From NCBI GenBank assembly GCA_041394885.1, contig JAWKHI010000003.1:248001-312000 (forward strand): a stretch of DNA of 64,000 bases, given 5' to 3'. The notes beneath the pieces were generated by a model. The model worked only from the letters and a program-made list of their open reading frames with translations. It searched no databases and was not told the origin of the DNA. Below, piece by piece: positions 1 through 8,659 of this stretch. Source of the DNA: DSOI01 sp041394885. GTDB lineage: Bacteria > Acidobacteriota > Terriglobia > Bryobacterales > Bryobacteraceae. Position numbers and translations under genes: made by a program. How positions within the stretch are numbered: the first letter of the stretch is position 1; each line of letters starts with the position of its first letter.

Positions 1-522
1 CTTCTGGCTCGCCGGCGCCGCCCCGCTGGTCTTCATGAAGAAACTGAGCTGTCCAGGCAAGTTGTCGAACAGCGCGCTGCCGGGCGGGGTGACCGTAAGC
101 GTGATTGGAATCACCATCGTGGTGCTACCCGGCGATGAAGTAACGGTGATTTGCCCGGAATAGCTGCCCGCGGCCAGCGCCAGGCTCGGGTTTACGATGA
201 CGGTGAGCGTAGTTGGCGTGGCGCAGATGTTGCATCCGTTCCAGCTTTGATTGGAGACGGTCAGCCAAGCACCACCCGTAGTGGTGGCGGAGGTGCGTGT
301 GAAGTTGAACGCGGCTCCCGAAGAGGCGATCGTCAAAGTCTGCGGCAGCGGATCGGCGCCGCTGAAAGCCTTGGTGAAATTCAATCCGGCCACGGGGGCG
401 AATGTCTGCGCCGGCAACATGCCAGCGGCCAACACCAGCAGCGGGAAGACGCGGATCAACCCACCCCATGGCCCGCGCAGACGCAATTCCGTGGTTCCGT
501 TAACGCTGTTGGTAAATTCCAT
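1..522 (-). CDS. Secreted BACON-type repeat protein, partial (3' end outside window)
   Basis: An open minus-strand frame starts at an ATG at 522 and runs off the left edge with no stop, so only the N-terminal 174 residues are seen. A hydrophobic signal peptide (about residues 20-38, ending near LPAQ) is followed by a BACON/Ig-like beta-sandwich: alternating Thr/Ser/Val strands, the WLTVSN motif, then a SGQITV...VIPITLTV segment. BACON domains are common in secreted Acidobacteria and Bacteroidetes proteins and are thought to mediate binding or spacing. It has the same direction as the downstream SBBP genes and the same secreted beta-rich character. No catalytic domain is visible in the part present. 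Confidence 0.7.
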   Translation of the reverse strand, partial: MEFTNSVNGTTELRLRGPWGGLIRVFPLLVLAAGMLPAQTFAPVAGLNFTKAFSGADPLPQTLTIASSGAAFNFTRTSATTTGGAWLTVSNQSWNGCNICATPTTLTVIVNPSLALAAGSYSGQITVTSSPGSTTMVIPITLTVTPPGSALFDNLPGQLSFFMKTSGAAPASQK

Positions 523-605
523 AATTCCTCTGAAGGGCTCAGTATAGGCTGAACACACCCGTCAGCGGAAGTGTCTAAATGTGAGGAACAGTCGATTGTG
601 GAGCT

Positions 606-1235
606 TTACGGTACCGTTACTGCCCCCACCGGTTGCCAGCCCGAGTTTCCACCCTCGATGTCGCGGGCGGCCACGAAAACGATCCGATCCCCCTTGAACG
701 CCGGCTTCCAGAGGAACTTTAGCTTAAAGATGAGGTTCTTGCCGCTCGACACGACGCTGGAGCCGGTGGCGTCGAGCGTACATTGGTTGTTGCTGACCGT
801 TCCCAGGCTGGGAATATTGATCGCACCGGCGTAGGGTCCCCCGGCATCCCCCGCATCGTTCACCAGCACCGCCGCCGCGGCGTTCCTCACAAATGCCAGG
901 TAGCAGGCATTCCTACCGTCGATGGCGTCGTTCACCAGGATGTTGATAATGTCGATGTGCAACGGACCCAGATCGTCGTACACCGTTGCGGTGAAGGTCA
1001 CACTGTCGCCAGCGGAGCTTCCGGGTGCGAGACTCACAACACCCGGCGTGGTGACCGCGGCGCCGGGCACGGTCCAGACGCCCTTGGCCACCCATCCGCT
1101 ATTGTTATTGTCCTGGTCCCGCGCGGCCATGTAGATCACGCGGTTGCCACGAAACGGCGCGAGGAACGTGATCTTGAGGTTCACGATCAGGCGGGTGCCG
1201 CTCTCGAGCAAAGACGAGCCGACGCCACTGATCAT
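606..1235 (-). CDS. 3' fragment of the frameshifted SBBP protein (C-terminal repeat modules)
   Basis: This open frame encodes the missing C-terminus of the SBBP gene at 1303-4014. It contains the end of one and the whole of a second copy of a roughly 125-residue module marked by ILVNDAIDGR, LVNDAGDAGGP, a Cys in NNQC, and a closing NSGWQPVG..VP. The intact paralogs at 5067-8567 and 8660-12127 carry two such modules in one frame. The frames join if one extra base near 1363-1368 is removed, after the QACY motif. Read as one gene the coding span is 606-4014. The displayed start at 1235 is therefore an internal Met, not a true initiation site. It is either a sequencing error or a recent pseudogene; other single-base frameshifts in this window favour error. 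Confidence 0.7.
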   Translation of the reverse strand: MISGVGSSLLESGTRLIVNLKITFLAPFRGNRVIYMAARDQDNNNSGWVAKGVWTVPGAAVTTPGVVSLAPGSSAGDSVTFTATVYDDLGPLHIDIINILVNDAIDGRNACYLAFVRNAAAAVLVNDAGDAGGPYAGAINIPSLGTVSNNQCTLDATGSSVVSSGKNLIFKLKFLWKPAFKGDRIVFVAARDIEGGNSGWQPVGAVTVP

Positions 1236-1302
1236 GCAATTTCCATTGCTGATCGATCCCGAGCCCGGCAGCGCCAGAGTGCCGGCGAACGGCCCGCCGG
1301 CG

Positions 1303-4014
1303 TCACCGGCGTCGTTGACCAGGATGACGGATCCGCTCGCCGGTCCCGACGGCGCGATCGCCAGGATAGCAGGCCTGGCGGCCGTCGATCGCGCTGTTGA
1401 TCAACACGTTGGCGATCCCGAGCGTATTGGCGCCGCGAGAGTCGTCGAAGATGAACTGGAAGGTCTGCTCGAAGCCAGTGCCCGAGGCCGGCGAAAGCCG
1501 CACGACGGTGGGCTGAAGGTCGTCCTGCTGCAGCGGCATTGTCAGGAACGCCACGTTCACCGAACCGGTCCGCGCCAGCGGCGACAACGGCACCGTGAAG
1601 GTCACCGAACCGGATCCGATCCGGTTCGCGCTGCCCGTAATCCATGACGTGTTCGAAGATGCTGTCCACGCGCATCCGCTTTGTGTGACCACGTTCACCA
1701 CCACCGCCCCGCCGCTGAGCGGCGCCGTCACCGGATTTGGGGAAACTGCGTAGCTGCACGTGAGCGCGCTGAAGTTCGCCGTATAGGTGGCCGGGGCGGC
1801 CGGAGTGACCACGTTTTGTGACAATCCGCTCCCAGGAGTTCCGCTCCAGGAGGTCCACGTCAACGTCTGATTGCCCGGAGGCCGCTGCAGCGCTTCCGCG
1901 CCGATCGAATGCGTGACTCCCGGCGCCCACTGCAGGGTAAACGGCGGGGTCCGCGTTGCTCCATCCACGAGGACCGTGGCTCCGGGGAAATTGGTCTGGA
2001 AGGTCACCGTCACGGGGCCTGGCCCATCGGAAATCTGCGTCACGAAGCCTTCCGTGTCGCCGCCGAACGAAGAGTCGAACGTCCCGTTCGAAACGGGATA
2101 GTTCGTCGAATCCGTGTTCCCGACCACCACCACGGATGTTGCCGAGCTGTAGGCCAGTTCGGTAGCGCCGTCTCGTTCCGCTCCGCCGAGGAACGTCGAA
2201 TCAAGAAGGACCGAGCCGGCCGCATTCAGGCGGAACAGGAACGCGTCCGCGATTCCGCCCATCTTCGGTTGCGGAGCTGTGAGGGTGGGAAAATCCAAGG
2301 ATTCGGTTCCACCCACCACCGCCACCACACCACCCGGACCCACCACCAATGCCTCGGCGGAATCGGCAGCCGATCCACCCACGAGCGTGCTCCACTGCAT
2401 CGACGGCCCGACGAACTTCGCCACGAAAACATCCATGAACCCATTCGGGGTCCGGTCGTAGGCTCCGGCCGTGGTAGGGAAATCCAGAGACACCGTCTCG
2501 CCCGCCGCGTAAACCGCGCCTGCTCCATCCACGGCGAGCGACTTCACGGCATCGCCGCCGGATCCGCCCAGGTACGTGGAACTGATTATGCTGCGCGTGA
2601 TGACGTCGAACTTGGTGATGAAGCCATCGGTGCCTTTGGCGGTGGCCTGAAACGCGTTGGAGACTGGGAAATCAGTCGAGAAAGTGGCACCGCCCACATA
2701 CACGGAGCCGGCGGCGCCGGCGGCGAGAGCCCATACGTTTTCGAGCGAACTCCCGCCGAGGTAGGTGCCGAATTCGAGGACCAGCAAGCCCTGGGTGAAG
2801 CGCGCGACGAATCCGTCCGAGTTGTCGAGCGTACTGTCGGTGGCGCCGTTCAAGGGCAAGTTCGGGGAGATCGTGTTCCCGGCGATCACGATGCCGCCAC
2901 CGCTATCGATCACCACCTGCATACCGTCGTCCTGTCCCGAGCCGCCGTAGTAGGAGGAACGGATGAGGATGCCCGAGTTGGCGAACAATCGGGTGATCAC
3001 GGCGTCAAAACTACCAGCCAGCGTGGACTGGAACGAACCGGTGACACCGGGGAAGTCCTCCGAGCTCGTTGTCCCGACCACCACCAGTTCCCCCGATACG
3101 GCGTTATAGGCAATATCCAATCCCTCTTCGACGGCGGAACCACCGAGAAACACCGAATACACCAACCCCGTTCCCGCGGCGTTCAGGCGTGTGACGAAGA
3201 TGTCAGTGAACCCTCGATTCACGGTGAGTCCGGGAAAATCGGTGGAGGCCGTGGTGCCCGCAATGACCGCGTCGCCGCCCAACATGGTTACACCATTGGC
3301 CTGGTCGAAACTGTTCCCGCCCAGAAACGTCGAGTAGGTGATTACCGGATCGATCACAAGCGGAAGGTCGTGCCGGTAGTCGCCGATCTCGAATCGCGCC
3401 ACTCCGTTCCGGTCGATGCTGTAAGCGCCGGCCACGGGAACCGCTTCTCCGTCTATGGTCTGGCAGACGCGGGGCCGCCGGTGAATCAGGTCTCCCGCGG
3501 CGGTAGCGATCCGGAGATCCCCCGACGTGTCGAGGATGACCTGCCCGCCCTCGAACTGCAGCCCGATCGCGCGCGGATCTGCACCCGGCGCAATCAGAAA
3601 GTCATACTCGAGGTCATTGCCCCCGTGATACAGCATGTCGACACCCGGGTAGACTCCGTTCAGAGCTACCTGACCGAAATGGGGAACATTGGTCCGCCAC
3701 CGCGACGGGTCCGCGCCAAGATAATAGTGGCTTACACCCGGAAGGCGGTCGAACCCCTGGGTGTCTTTCGGGGGCTGTGCGCCTACGAGCGTCATCCGCA
3801 CAGCGGAACCTCCGAGGGAGATCACTGAACCGGCGCCTGTGATTTGCATCGTCATCGCGCCGTGCCGCGCCACCCAGTGGACGGATGGGTCCGCCTGCCC
3901 CTGGTTCCGTTCGAACGAAACCGGCGTCTGCCCGAACCGCGGGCCTGGGGCCGGAGCGGCTGCGGAGATCGCGATCAGCCCGAACCAGGAAAGTACCATC
4001 GAGCGAAAAAACAT
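1303..4014 (-). CDS. SBBP-repeat beta-propeller secreted protein (main part, frameshifted near its 3' end)
   Basis: The ATG at 4014 is preceded by GAGAGG about six bases upstream and opens a signal peptide (MFFRSMVLSWFGLIAISAAA); the longer open frame to 4071 has no such support. The order is: an N-terminal DUF7948-like region (SFERNQGQ, GVSHYYLG, EYDFLIAPGADP, LVIDPVITYSTFLGG), then SBBP repeats of about 50 residues (STYLGGSGGDAV...DGAGAVYAAG, DFPTT), an Ig-like segment, a BACON-like domain, and the start of the first C-terminal module. SBBP repeats are predicted beta-propeller blades in exported proteins. The frame leaves homology right after AIDGRQACY near 1367; the rest is encoded at 606-1235. 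It is paralogous to the next two minus-strand genes. Function is unknown; probably extracellular or cell-surface. Confidence 0.8.
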   Translation of the reverse strand: MFFRSMVLSWFGLIAISAAAPAPGPRFGQTPVSFERNQGQADPSVHWVARHGAMTMQITGAGSVISLGGSAVRMTLVGAQPPKDTQGFDRLPGVSHYYLGADPSRWRTNVPHFGQVALNGVYPGVDMLYHGGNDLEYDFLIAPGADPRAIGLQFEGGQVILDTSGDLRIATAAGDLIHRRPRVCQTIDGEAVPVAGAYSIDRNGVARFEIGDYRHDLPLVIDPVITYSTFLGGNSFDQANGVTMLGGDAVIAGTTASTDFPGLTVNRGFTDIFVTRLNAAGTGLVYSVFLGGSAVEEGLDIAYNAVSGELVVVGTTSSEDFPGVTGSFQSTLAGSFDAVITRLFANSGILIRSSYYGGSGQDDGMQVVIDSGGGIVIAGNTISPNLPLNGATDSTLDNSDGFVARFTQGLLVLEFGTYLGGSSLENVWALAAGAAGSVYVGGATFSTDFPVSNAFQATAKGTDGFITKFDVITRSIISSTYLGGSGGDAVKSLAVDGAGAVYAAGETVSLDFPTTAGAYDRTPNGFMDVFVAKFVGPSMQWSTLVGGSAADSAEALVVGPGGVVAVVGGTESLDFPTLTAPQPKMGGIADAFLFRLNAAGSVLLDSTFLGGAERDGATELAYSSATSVVVVGNTDSTNYPVSNGTFDSSFGGDTEGFVTQISDGPGPVTVTFQTNFPGATVLVDGATRTPPFTLQWAPGVTHSIGAEALQRPPGNQTLTWTSWSGTPGSGLSQNVVTPAAPATYTANFSALTCSYAVSPNPVTAPLSGGAVVVNVVTQSGCAWTASSNTSWITGSANRIGSGSVTFTVPLSPLARTGSVNVAFLTMPLQQDDLQPTVVRLSPASGTGFEQTFQFIFDDSRGANTLGIANVLINSAIDGRQACYPGDRAVGTGERIRHPGQRRR

Positions 4015-4154
4015 ATTGTTCCTCTCGCGTTTTATCTTATCTGGGAACGGGGCGCAAGGGCCACCCTGCAAATAAGGTGGAATTGAAATGGTGTCCGAAC
4101 GAGCCGAACCGCCACTGGCAGCGAACGGTGACGATGGTACTATTACGTTCAGTT

Positions 4155-5042
4155 ATGGATACACAACTCAGCTCCTTTCTGGCGGATGTATGGGAGAACC
4201 GGGATGTCCTCCTGTATGGCAATCCTGACCCTACGGGCGACGATGTTGAGGAAAGAGTGTATGCGATGTATGCGCCCATGCACGGAGTGGGGAACGCCGG
4301 AATCACTAAAGTCGCCTACGATTTGCTTGTGAACGGCATCAATGCGCCACCCAACAGCGGCTGGGTTCCGAGCCAGAGAACATGGGCGTATGTGTGGGAT
4401 AACCGGTCCGCCGCTTCGGCGCGGGCGGGCTACAGGGTGTACATTAACGCGAAACTGACGCAAGCGACGCAAATCTTCCAGCGGATCATGGCCATGTCGG
4501 CCCGAGCACCAGCGCAAGCGAACCCTCCCAACGCCTTGCCTGTGATTCCCGACCATGTGCTGGCCACCAGCTACATGGCGCTGGCCAATAGGGGCATCTA
4601 CGCCGATGTGATCGCTGGCATGAAGATCGCCTTTGCCGCCGAGGCGTTCAACGGACGTCCTGACATCATCGTGGTGTACATCAGCGATGCCGGCGGCCGT
4701 CAGATCGCGGCGCACCTGGCGCGGCGAATTGCCGCGATGGGCGACTGGTTCCGCACCGACATCCCGCCGATGACCGAGCGGATCGCATGGGGCATTTCGA
4801 TCGGCCCTGAGGTGTCAGGCACCCAATGGGGAGTGGCTACGAGCTTTGGACAGGTGCGAACCACGCTCATCGCCTGGGCCATGATCGAGGCCGTCACGGG
4901 CGTGGCCACCAACGGGGGACGTCACGATGTCCCGCTGCAGATGGCCCGGCACGGCTCGCCCAACCGCCTCACGTTCTTTCAACTGGTGACCAGCAAGTTC
5001 GCGCAATACCAGATCGACGCCAACCGGCCGTGGGCGGGCTGA
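4155..5042 (+). CDS. HopA1-like protein (T3SS effector HopA1 family)
   Basis: About 295 residues if started at the ATG at 4155; an in-frame ATG at 4134 would add seven residues and neither has a clear ribosome site. The long upstream extension of the open frame is antisense to the SBBP gene and is not credible. The C-terminal two thirds resembles the HopA1 family as I remember it: a basic RVYINAK strand, KIAFAAEAFNGRPDIIVVYIS, a WGVATSFGQVRTTLI segment, and an ending with FAQYQIDANRPW. HopA1 domains occur in plant-pathogen effectors and, in many non-pathogens, as partners of lanthipeptide-type kinases (class V). No precursor peptide or kinase is visible beside it. The assignment rests on motif memory, without a profile search. 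Confidence 0.5.
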   Translation: MDTQLSSFLADVWENRDVLLYGNPDPTGDDVEERVYAMYAPMHGVGNAGITKVAYDLLVNGINAPPNSGWVPSQRTWAYVWDNRSAASARAGYRVYINAKLTQATQIFQRIMAMSARAPAQANPPNALPVIPDHVLATSYMALANRGIYADVIAGMKIAFAAEAFNGRPDIIVVYISDAGGRQIAAHLARRIAAMGDWFRTDIPPMTERIAWGISIGPEVSGTQWGVATSFGQVRTTLIAWAMIEAVTGVATNGGRHDVPLQMARHGSPNRLTFFQLVTSKFAQYQIDANRPWAG

Positions 5043-5066
5043 GTTATCACTGGTCCGGGAGAACGG

Positions 5067-8000
5067 CTAGGGAACGGTGATCGTCGCCATCGGCTGCCAC
5101 CCGGAGTTGTGCTCTACCGTATCCCGCGCGGCCAGATAGACGATCCGGTCCCCCTTGAAGGGAGTCAGGAAGGTCAAGCTCAGCGTGACCGTCACCGTCG
5201 TTCCAGACCCGCTCACGGTGGATCCAGCGGCGTTGATCGAGCACTGGCTGTTGGCCACTGCTCCCACGGATGGAATGATTGTTGTGCCCGCAAAGGGGCC
5301 ACCGGCGTCCCCGGCGTCGTTCACCAGGATCAGTGTGTTCGACGCACGAACGATGGCCACGTAGCACGCCGAGCGCCCGTCGATGGCGTTGTTGATCAAG
5401 ATGTTGAGTATGTTGAGGTCCGTGAATCCGTCGTTGTCGCGGAACGTCGCCGATAGCACCACCGAATTCGCGGCCGCCCGGCCCGGCGTCAAGCTCACCA
5501 CGGATGGGGATGTCGCACCGGCTCCGGGAACCTGCCACACCCCGCGCGCGGTCCAGCCGGAGTTCAGACCACCCTTGTCCCGCGCGGCCTGATAGATGAC
5601 GCGGTTGCCGCCAAAGGAGGTCTTAAACGACAGATTCAACGTCAGGGTCAGCACATTTCCATTCATGCTCGCCGACGATCCCGCGCCGTTCACCGTGCAG
5701 GAGCCATTGGAAATCGATCCCGCGCCGGGAATCGGGAGGGTACCCGCGAAGGGGCCGCCGGCCGCCCCGGCATCGTTCACCAGGATGAGAGACCCGGTGC
5801 CGGGTCCGGACACGACGTAAGCGAGGTAGCAGGCCTGTCTGCCGTCGATGGCGTTGTTCACCAGCACGTTCACGATATCGAGGTCGCTGGCTCCGTCCGG
5901 ATCCTGAAAAGTGAAAGCGAACGATTGCGAACTGGCGGAACCGGAAGCGGGGCTCACGCCGGATACCGAAGGTACGCCGGCCGCCTGGGAGATGGTCACC
6001 TGCTGAAACGCTACCTCCACGGAGCCCGTCCGGGCGCCGGGCGCGGTCCCCACGGTGAAAGTGACCGTGCCGTTCCCGGTCTTCCCCGCCGCTTGTCCTT
6101 GGATCCACGCGGTCGAGGAACTGGCCGACCAAGGACAGCCGGGGGCCGTGGTGACGGTGAGGGTAACCGGCCCGCCGGCGGTTCCGATGGTGGGCGCAGC
6201 CGGGGTGACCGAATACGTGCAGGTGAGTGTGTTGTAGTTGGCGGTGTAGGTGGCGGGCGAAGCCGGCGCGGTCACCGTCTGCTGTCTCGGCGTGGGCGCG
6301 GCCAGCCCGGTCCAGGAGGCCCAAGCGAAGGTCTGATTGGGGGGAGAGAACGCGGCGGCCTCCGCGTCCACGCGATGTTGCACGCCGGGCTGCCACTGCA
6401 GCGTGACCGGTGTAGTATGTGTCACGTCGTCGACGATCACCCTACGGCCCGTTGGGCTGGACTCGAATGTCACGGCAACCGGCGCCGGACCTGGCGACAG
6501 GGCCGCCACGAAGCCTTCGGAAAATCCGGCGTAGGTCGAGTCCGCCGCCGCCACCAGCGGGAAATCCGTGGAACTGGTTCGTCCACCAACGTAGAGGACA
6601 CCGCTCGGTCCGTATGCCATCGTCAGGGGCGCGTCGTCCAATCCGCCCGAATGATAGGTCGAATAGATCACATTCCCGCTTGGGTTCAGAGTCGCCACGA
6701 TCACATCGCCGCGGTCGGGAAACGGCGCCACGGGCCGGATCTGCGATGCGGCCACGGTCGGGAAGTCCACCGACAGCGTCTTGACGGCCACCGCCACAAC
6801 TCCGCCCGGACCTGCCGCTACCGCCGCGCCGTTGTCGCTGCCGGACCCGCCGATCAGCGTCCCGAAGTTCAGTGTCGCTCCCGTCAGCTTCACCGCGAAC
6901 GCATCCGCTTCGCCTGCAGCGGCTCGCATCCAGGCTCCGGCGGTGGTCGGAAAATCGGGAGACTGGGTGAAGCCGGTGGCGTAGATGGCGCCGCTCGCGT
7001 CCACATCCACATCCTGCACCGAGTCCGGCTCCGATCCCCCGAGATAGGTGGAATTGACGATGGATTTGGCCGTCATGTCGACCACGGCCACGAAACCATC
7101 GGGCAGCGTTCCCGGCGTCGATTGGAGGGCCGACTGGACCGGCAGGTCACTCGAATAGGTTTGCCCGCCGATCACCGCCCTGCCGCTGCTGTCGAGCGTC
7201 ATACCGTTCACGAACTCGGCCGAACCGCCTCCGAAATAGGATCCGAACTGGAGTGTCGTAAGATCGGCCGAGAAACGGGCGAGAAAACCGTCGGGGCTCG
7301 ATGCCGTGCTGTCGATGGCGTTGGCCAGGGGGAGGTCGCTCGAAAACGTGTTGCCAGCGACCACGATGGTTCCCGTGCTGGAGATGGCCACGCCCTTAGC
7401 TTCTTCCTGCCCGCTTCCCCCATAAAACGTGGAGCGGATGAGTTGCCCCGTCGACGCGTTCAATCGCGTGACGAATGCGTCGAAGCTGCCGTTCTGGGCC
7501 GCTTGAAACGATCCGGCGGTTCCTGGAAACGACGTGGACAACGTGGAGCCCGCCACGATCACTTCGCTCACCGCTCCGGGCTTGAAGGCCACCGCCGATC
7601 CGAAGTCGGCCAAGTTGCCGCCGAATAGGACCGAGTACAACAAGGTTCCAGAGGCAGTCAGCCGCGCCACAAAGACGTCGGTTTCACCCGCGCGTGTGCC
7701 GATAGCGAAATCCGCGGAATCGGTACTGCCGGTCACGATCACATCCGTTCCGGCCACCGCCAGCGAAGTGACTTCATCGGAAAGGGCGCCGCCGAGGTAT
7801 GTGGAATAGGTGACGACGGGATCGATCACCAGCGGCAGATCGCGGCGGTAGGCTCCCACCACGAATCCGACCGTGCCGTCCGGCAAGATCCGGTAGCCTC
7901 CCGCGATCGACACCTGCCGCCCAGCCACGATCTGGTAGAGCGCCGGTTTGCGATGGTACAGGTCACGTACCGCCGTTGGCAATCGAAGATCGCCGTGAGC

Positions 8001-8567
8001 GGTCAATTGCGGCAGGCTTCCATCGAAACGCATTCGAATGGCGCCCGGATCGGCGTGGGGAGCAACCACGAAGTCGTATTCCAGCCGGCCGGAATGGTCC
8101 ACGGCTCCGTGATAGATGAGATCGATGCCGTCGTAGACGCCCTTCATCTCCACGCGGCCGTAATGGGGTACGTTGGTCCGCCATGCGGACGGGTCGTTTC
8201 CCTTGTAGTAGTGGCTTACGCCTGGCTGTTTATCGAGCGCCTGAATCGAGCGGGCCGGCTCAGCTCCCTCGAGCGTCATTCCGACAGCGGCCGATTCCCG
8301 GCTCCGGTTGCCGTGTAGAGTCGTCACCGATCCCGACGGGGTCAGATAGGCCGTCATCCCTGAGCGCCGCGTCACGTAAAGCCTGCCGGGACCGTCCGAG
8401 CCCTGTAGGGGTTCGAAGTAAACCGGAATGCGGGCGAACGCGTCGCCGGTGGAGGGCGCGGCGTTCGAGACGGCCGATCCCAGCATCACGTAGCAGGCGG
8501 CTGTGGCCAGAGCCACGAAGGGGAGGTGAAGGGCAGCCGTCGATTGAGTGGAAGAATGCTGTTTCAT
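5067..8567 (-). CDS. SBBP-repeat beta-propeller secreted protein with two C-terminal modules
   Basis: An intact 1166-residue protein. A signal peptide spans roughly residues 15-38 (ending SNAA). A DUF7948-like N-terminus follows (VYFEPLQG, GVSHYYKGNDP, EYDFVVAPHADPGAI) up to the strand LVIDPVVTYSTYLGG near residue 250. SBBP blades run to about residue 690, each with a YLGG...D...V...GTIVVAGNT..SDLP pattern. Next come an Ig/InlB-like segment (VIVDDVTHTTPVTLQW), a BACON domain (CTYSVTPAAPTIGTAGG...CPWSASSSTAWI), and two tandem 125-residue modules, each with NNAIDGR.ACY, ILVNDAG.AGGPF and NSGW. Closely related to the genes at 1303-4014 and 8660-12127. Probably exported; no enzymatic motif seen. 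Confidence 0.85.
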   Translation of the reverse strand: MKQHSSTQSTAALHLPFVALATAACYVMLGSAVSNAAPSTGDAFARIPVYFEPLQGSDGPGRLYVTRRSGMTAYLTPSGSVTTLHGNRSRESAAVGMTLEGAEPARSIQALDKQPGVSHYYKGNDPSAWRTNVPHYGRVEMKGVYDGIDLIYHGAVDHSGRLEYDFVVAPHADPGAIRMRFDGSLPQLTAHGDLRLPTAVRDLYHRKPALYQIVAGRQVSIAGGYRILPDGTVGFVVGAYRRDLPLVIDPVVTYSTYLGGALSDEVTSLAVAGTDVIVTGSTDSADFAIGTRAGETDVFVARLTASGTLLYSVLFGGNLADFGSAVAFKPGAVSEVIVAGSTLSTSFPGTAGSFQAAQNGSFDAFVTRLNASTGQLIRSTFYGGSGQEEAKGVAISSTGTIVVAGNTFSSDLPLANAIDSTASSPDGFLARFSADLTTLQFGSYFGGGSAEFVNGMTLDSSGRAVIGGQTYSSDLPVQSALQSTPGTLPDGFVAVVDMTAKSIVNSTYLGGSEPDSVQDVDVDASGAIYATGFTQSPDFPTTAGAWMRAAAGEADAFAVKLTGATLNFGTLIGGSGSDNGAAVAAGPGGVVAVAVKTLSVDFPTVAASQIRPVAPFPDRGDVIVATLNPSGNVIYSTYHSGGLDDAPLTMAYGPSGVLYVGGRTSSTDFPLVAAADSTYAGFSEGFVAALSPGPAPVAVTFESSPTGRRVIVDDVTHTTPVTLQWQPGVQHRVDAEAAAFSPPNQTFAWASWTGLAAPTPRQQTVTAPASPATYTANYNTLTCTYSVTPAAPTIGTAGGPVTLTVTTAPGCPWSASSSTAWIQGQAAGKTGNGTVTFTVGTAPGARTGSVEVAFQQVTISQAAGVPSVSGVSPASGSASSQSFAFTFQDPDGASDLDIVNVLVNNAIDGRQACYLAYVVSGPGTGSLILVNDAGAAGGPFAGTLPIPGAGSISNGSCTVNGAGSSASMNGNVLTLTLNLSFKTSFGGNRVIYQAARDKGGLNSGWTARGVWQVPGAGATSPSVVSLTPGRAAANSVVLSATFRDNDGFTDLNILNILINNAIDGRSACYVAIVRASNTLILVNDAGDAGGPFAGTTIIPSVGAVANSQCSINAAGSTVSGSGTTVTVTLSLTFLTPFKGDRIVYLAARDTVEHNSGWQPMATITVP

Positions 8568-8659
8568 GGTCGCCAGAACGAACGTGGGCTCATGAGCGCA
8601 TGCTCACGAGCCCACGAATCAGACACTGACGCGCCCGCGGTTGAATGTCACGGGAACGC

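Noticed and set aside
1909..3828. A 639-codon plus-strand open frame
   Set aside because: It is antisense to the SBBP gene, Arg/His-rich, with no recognisable domain; a GC-codon shadow.
5925..7628. A 567-codon plus-strand open frame
   Set aside because: Antisense shadow of the intact SBBP gene with low-complexity Gly/Arg composition.
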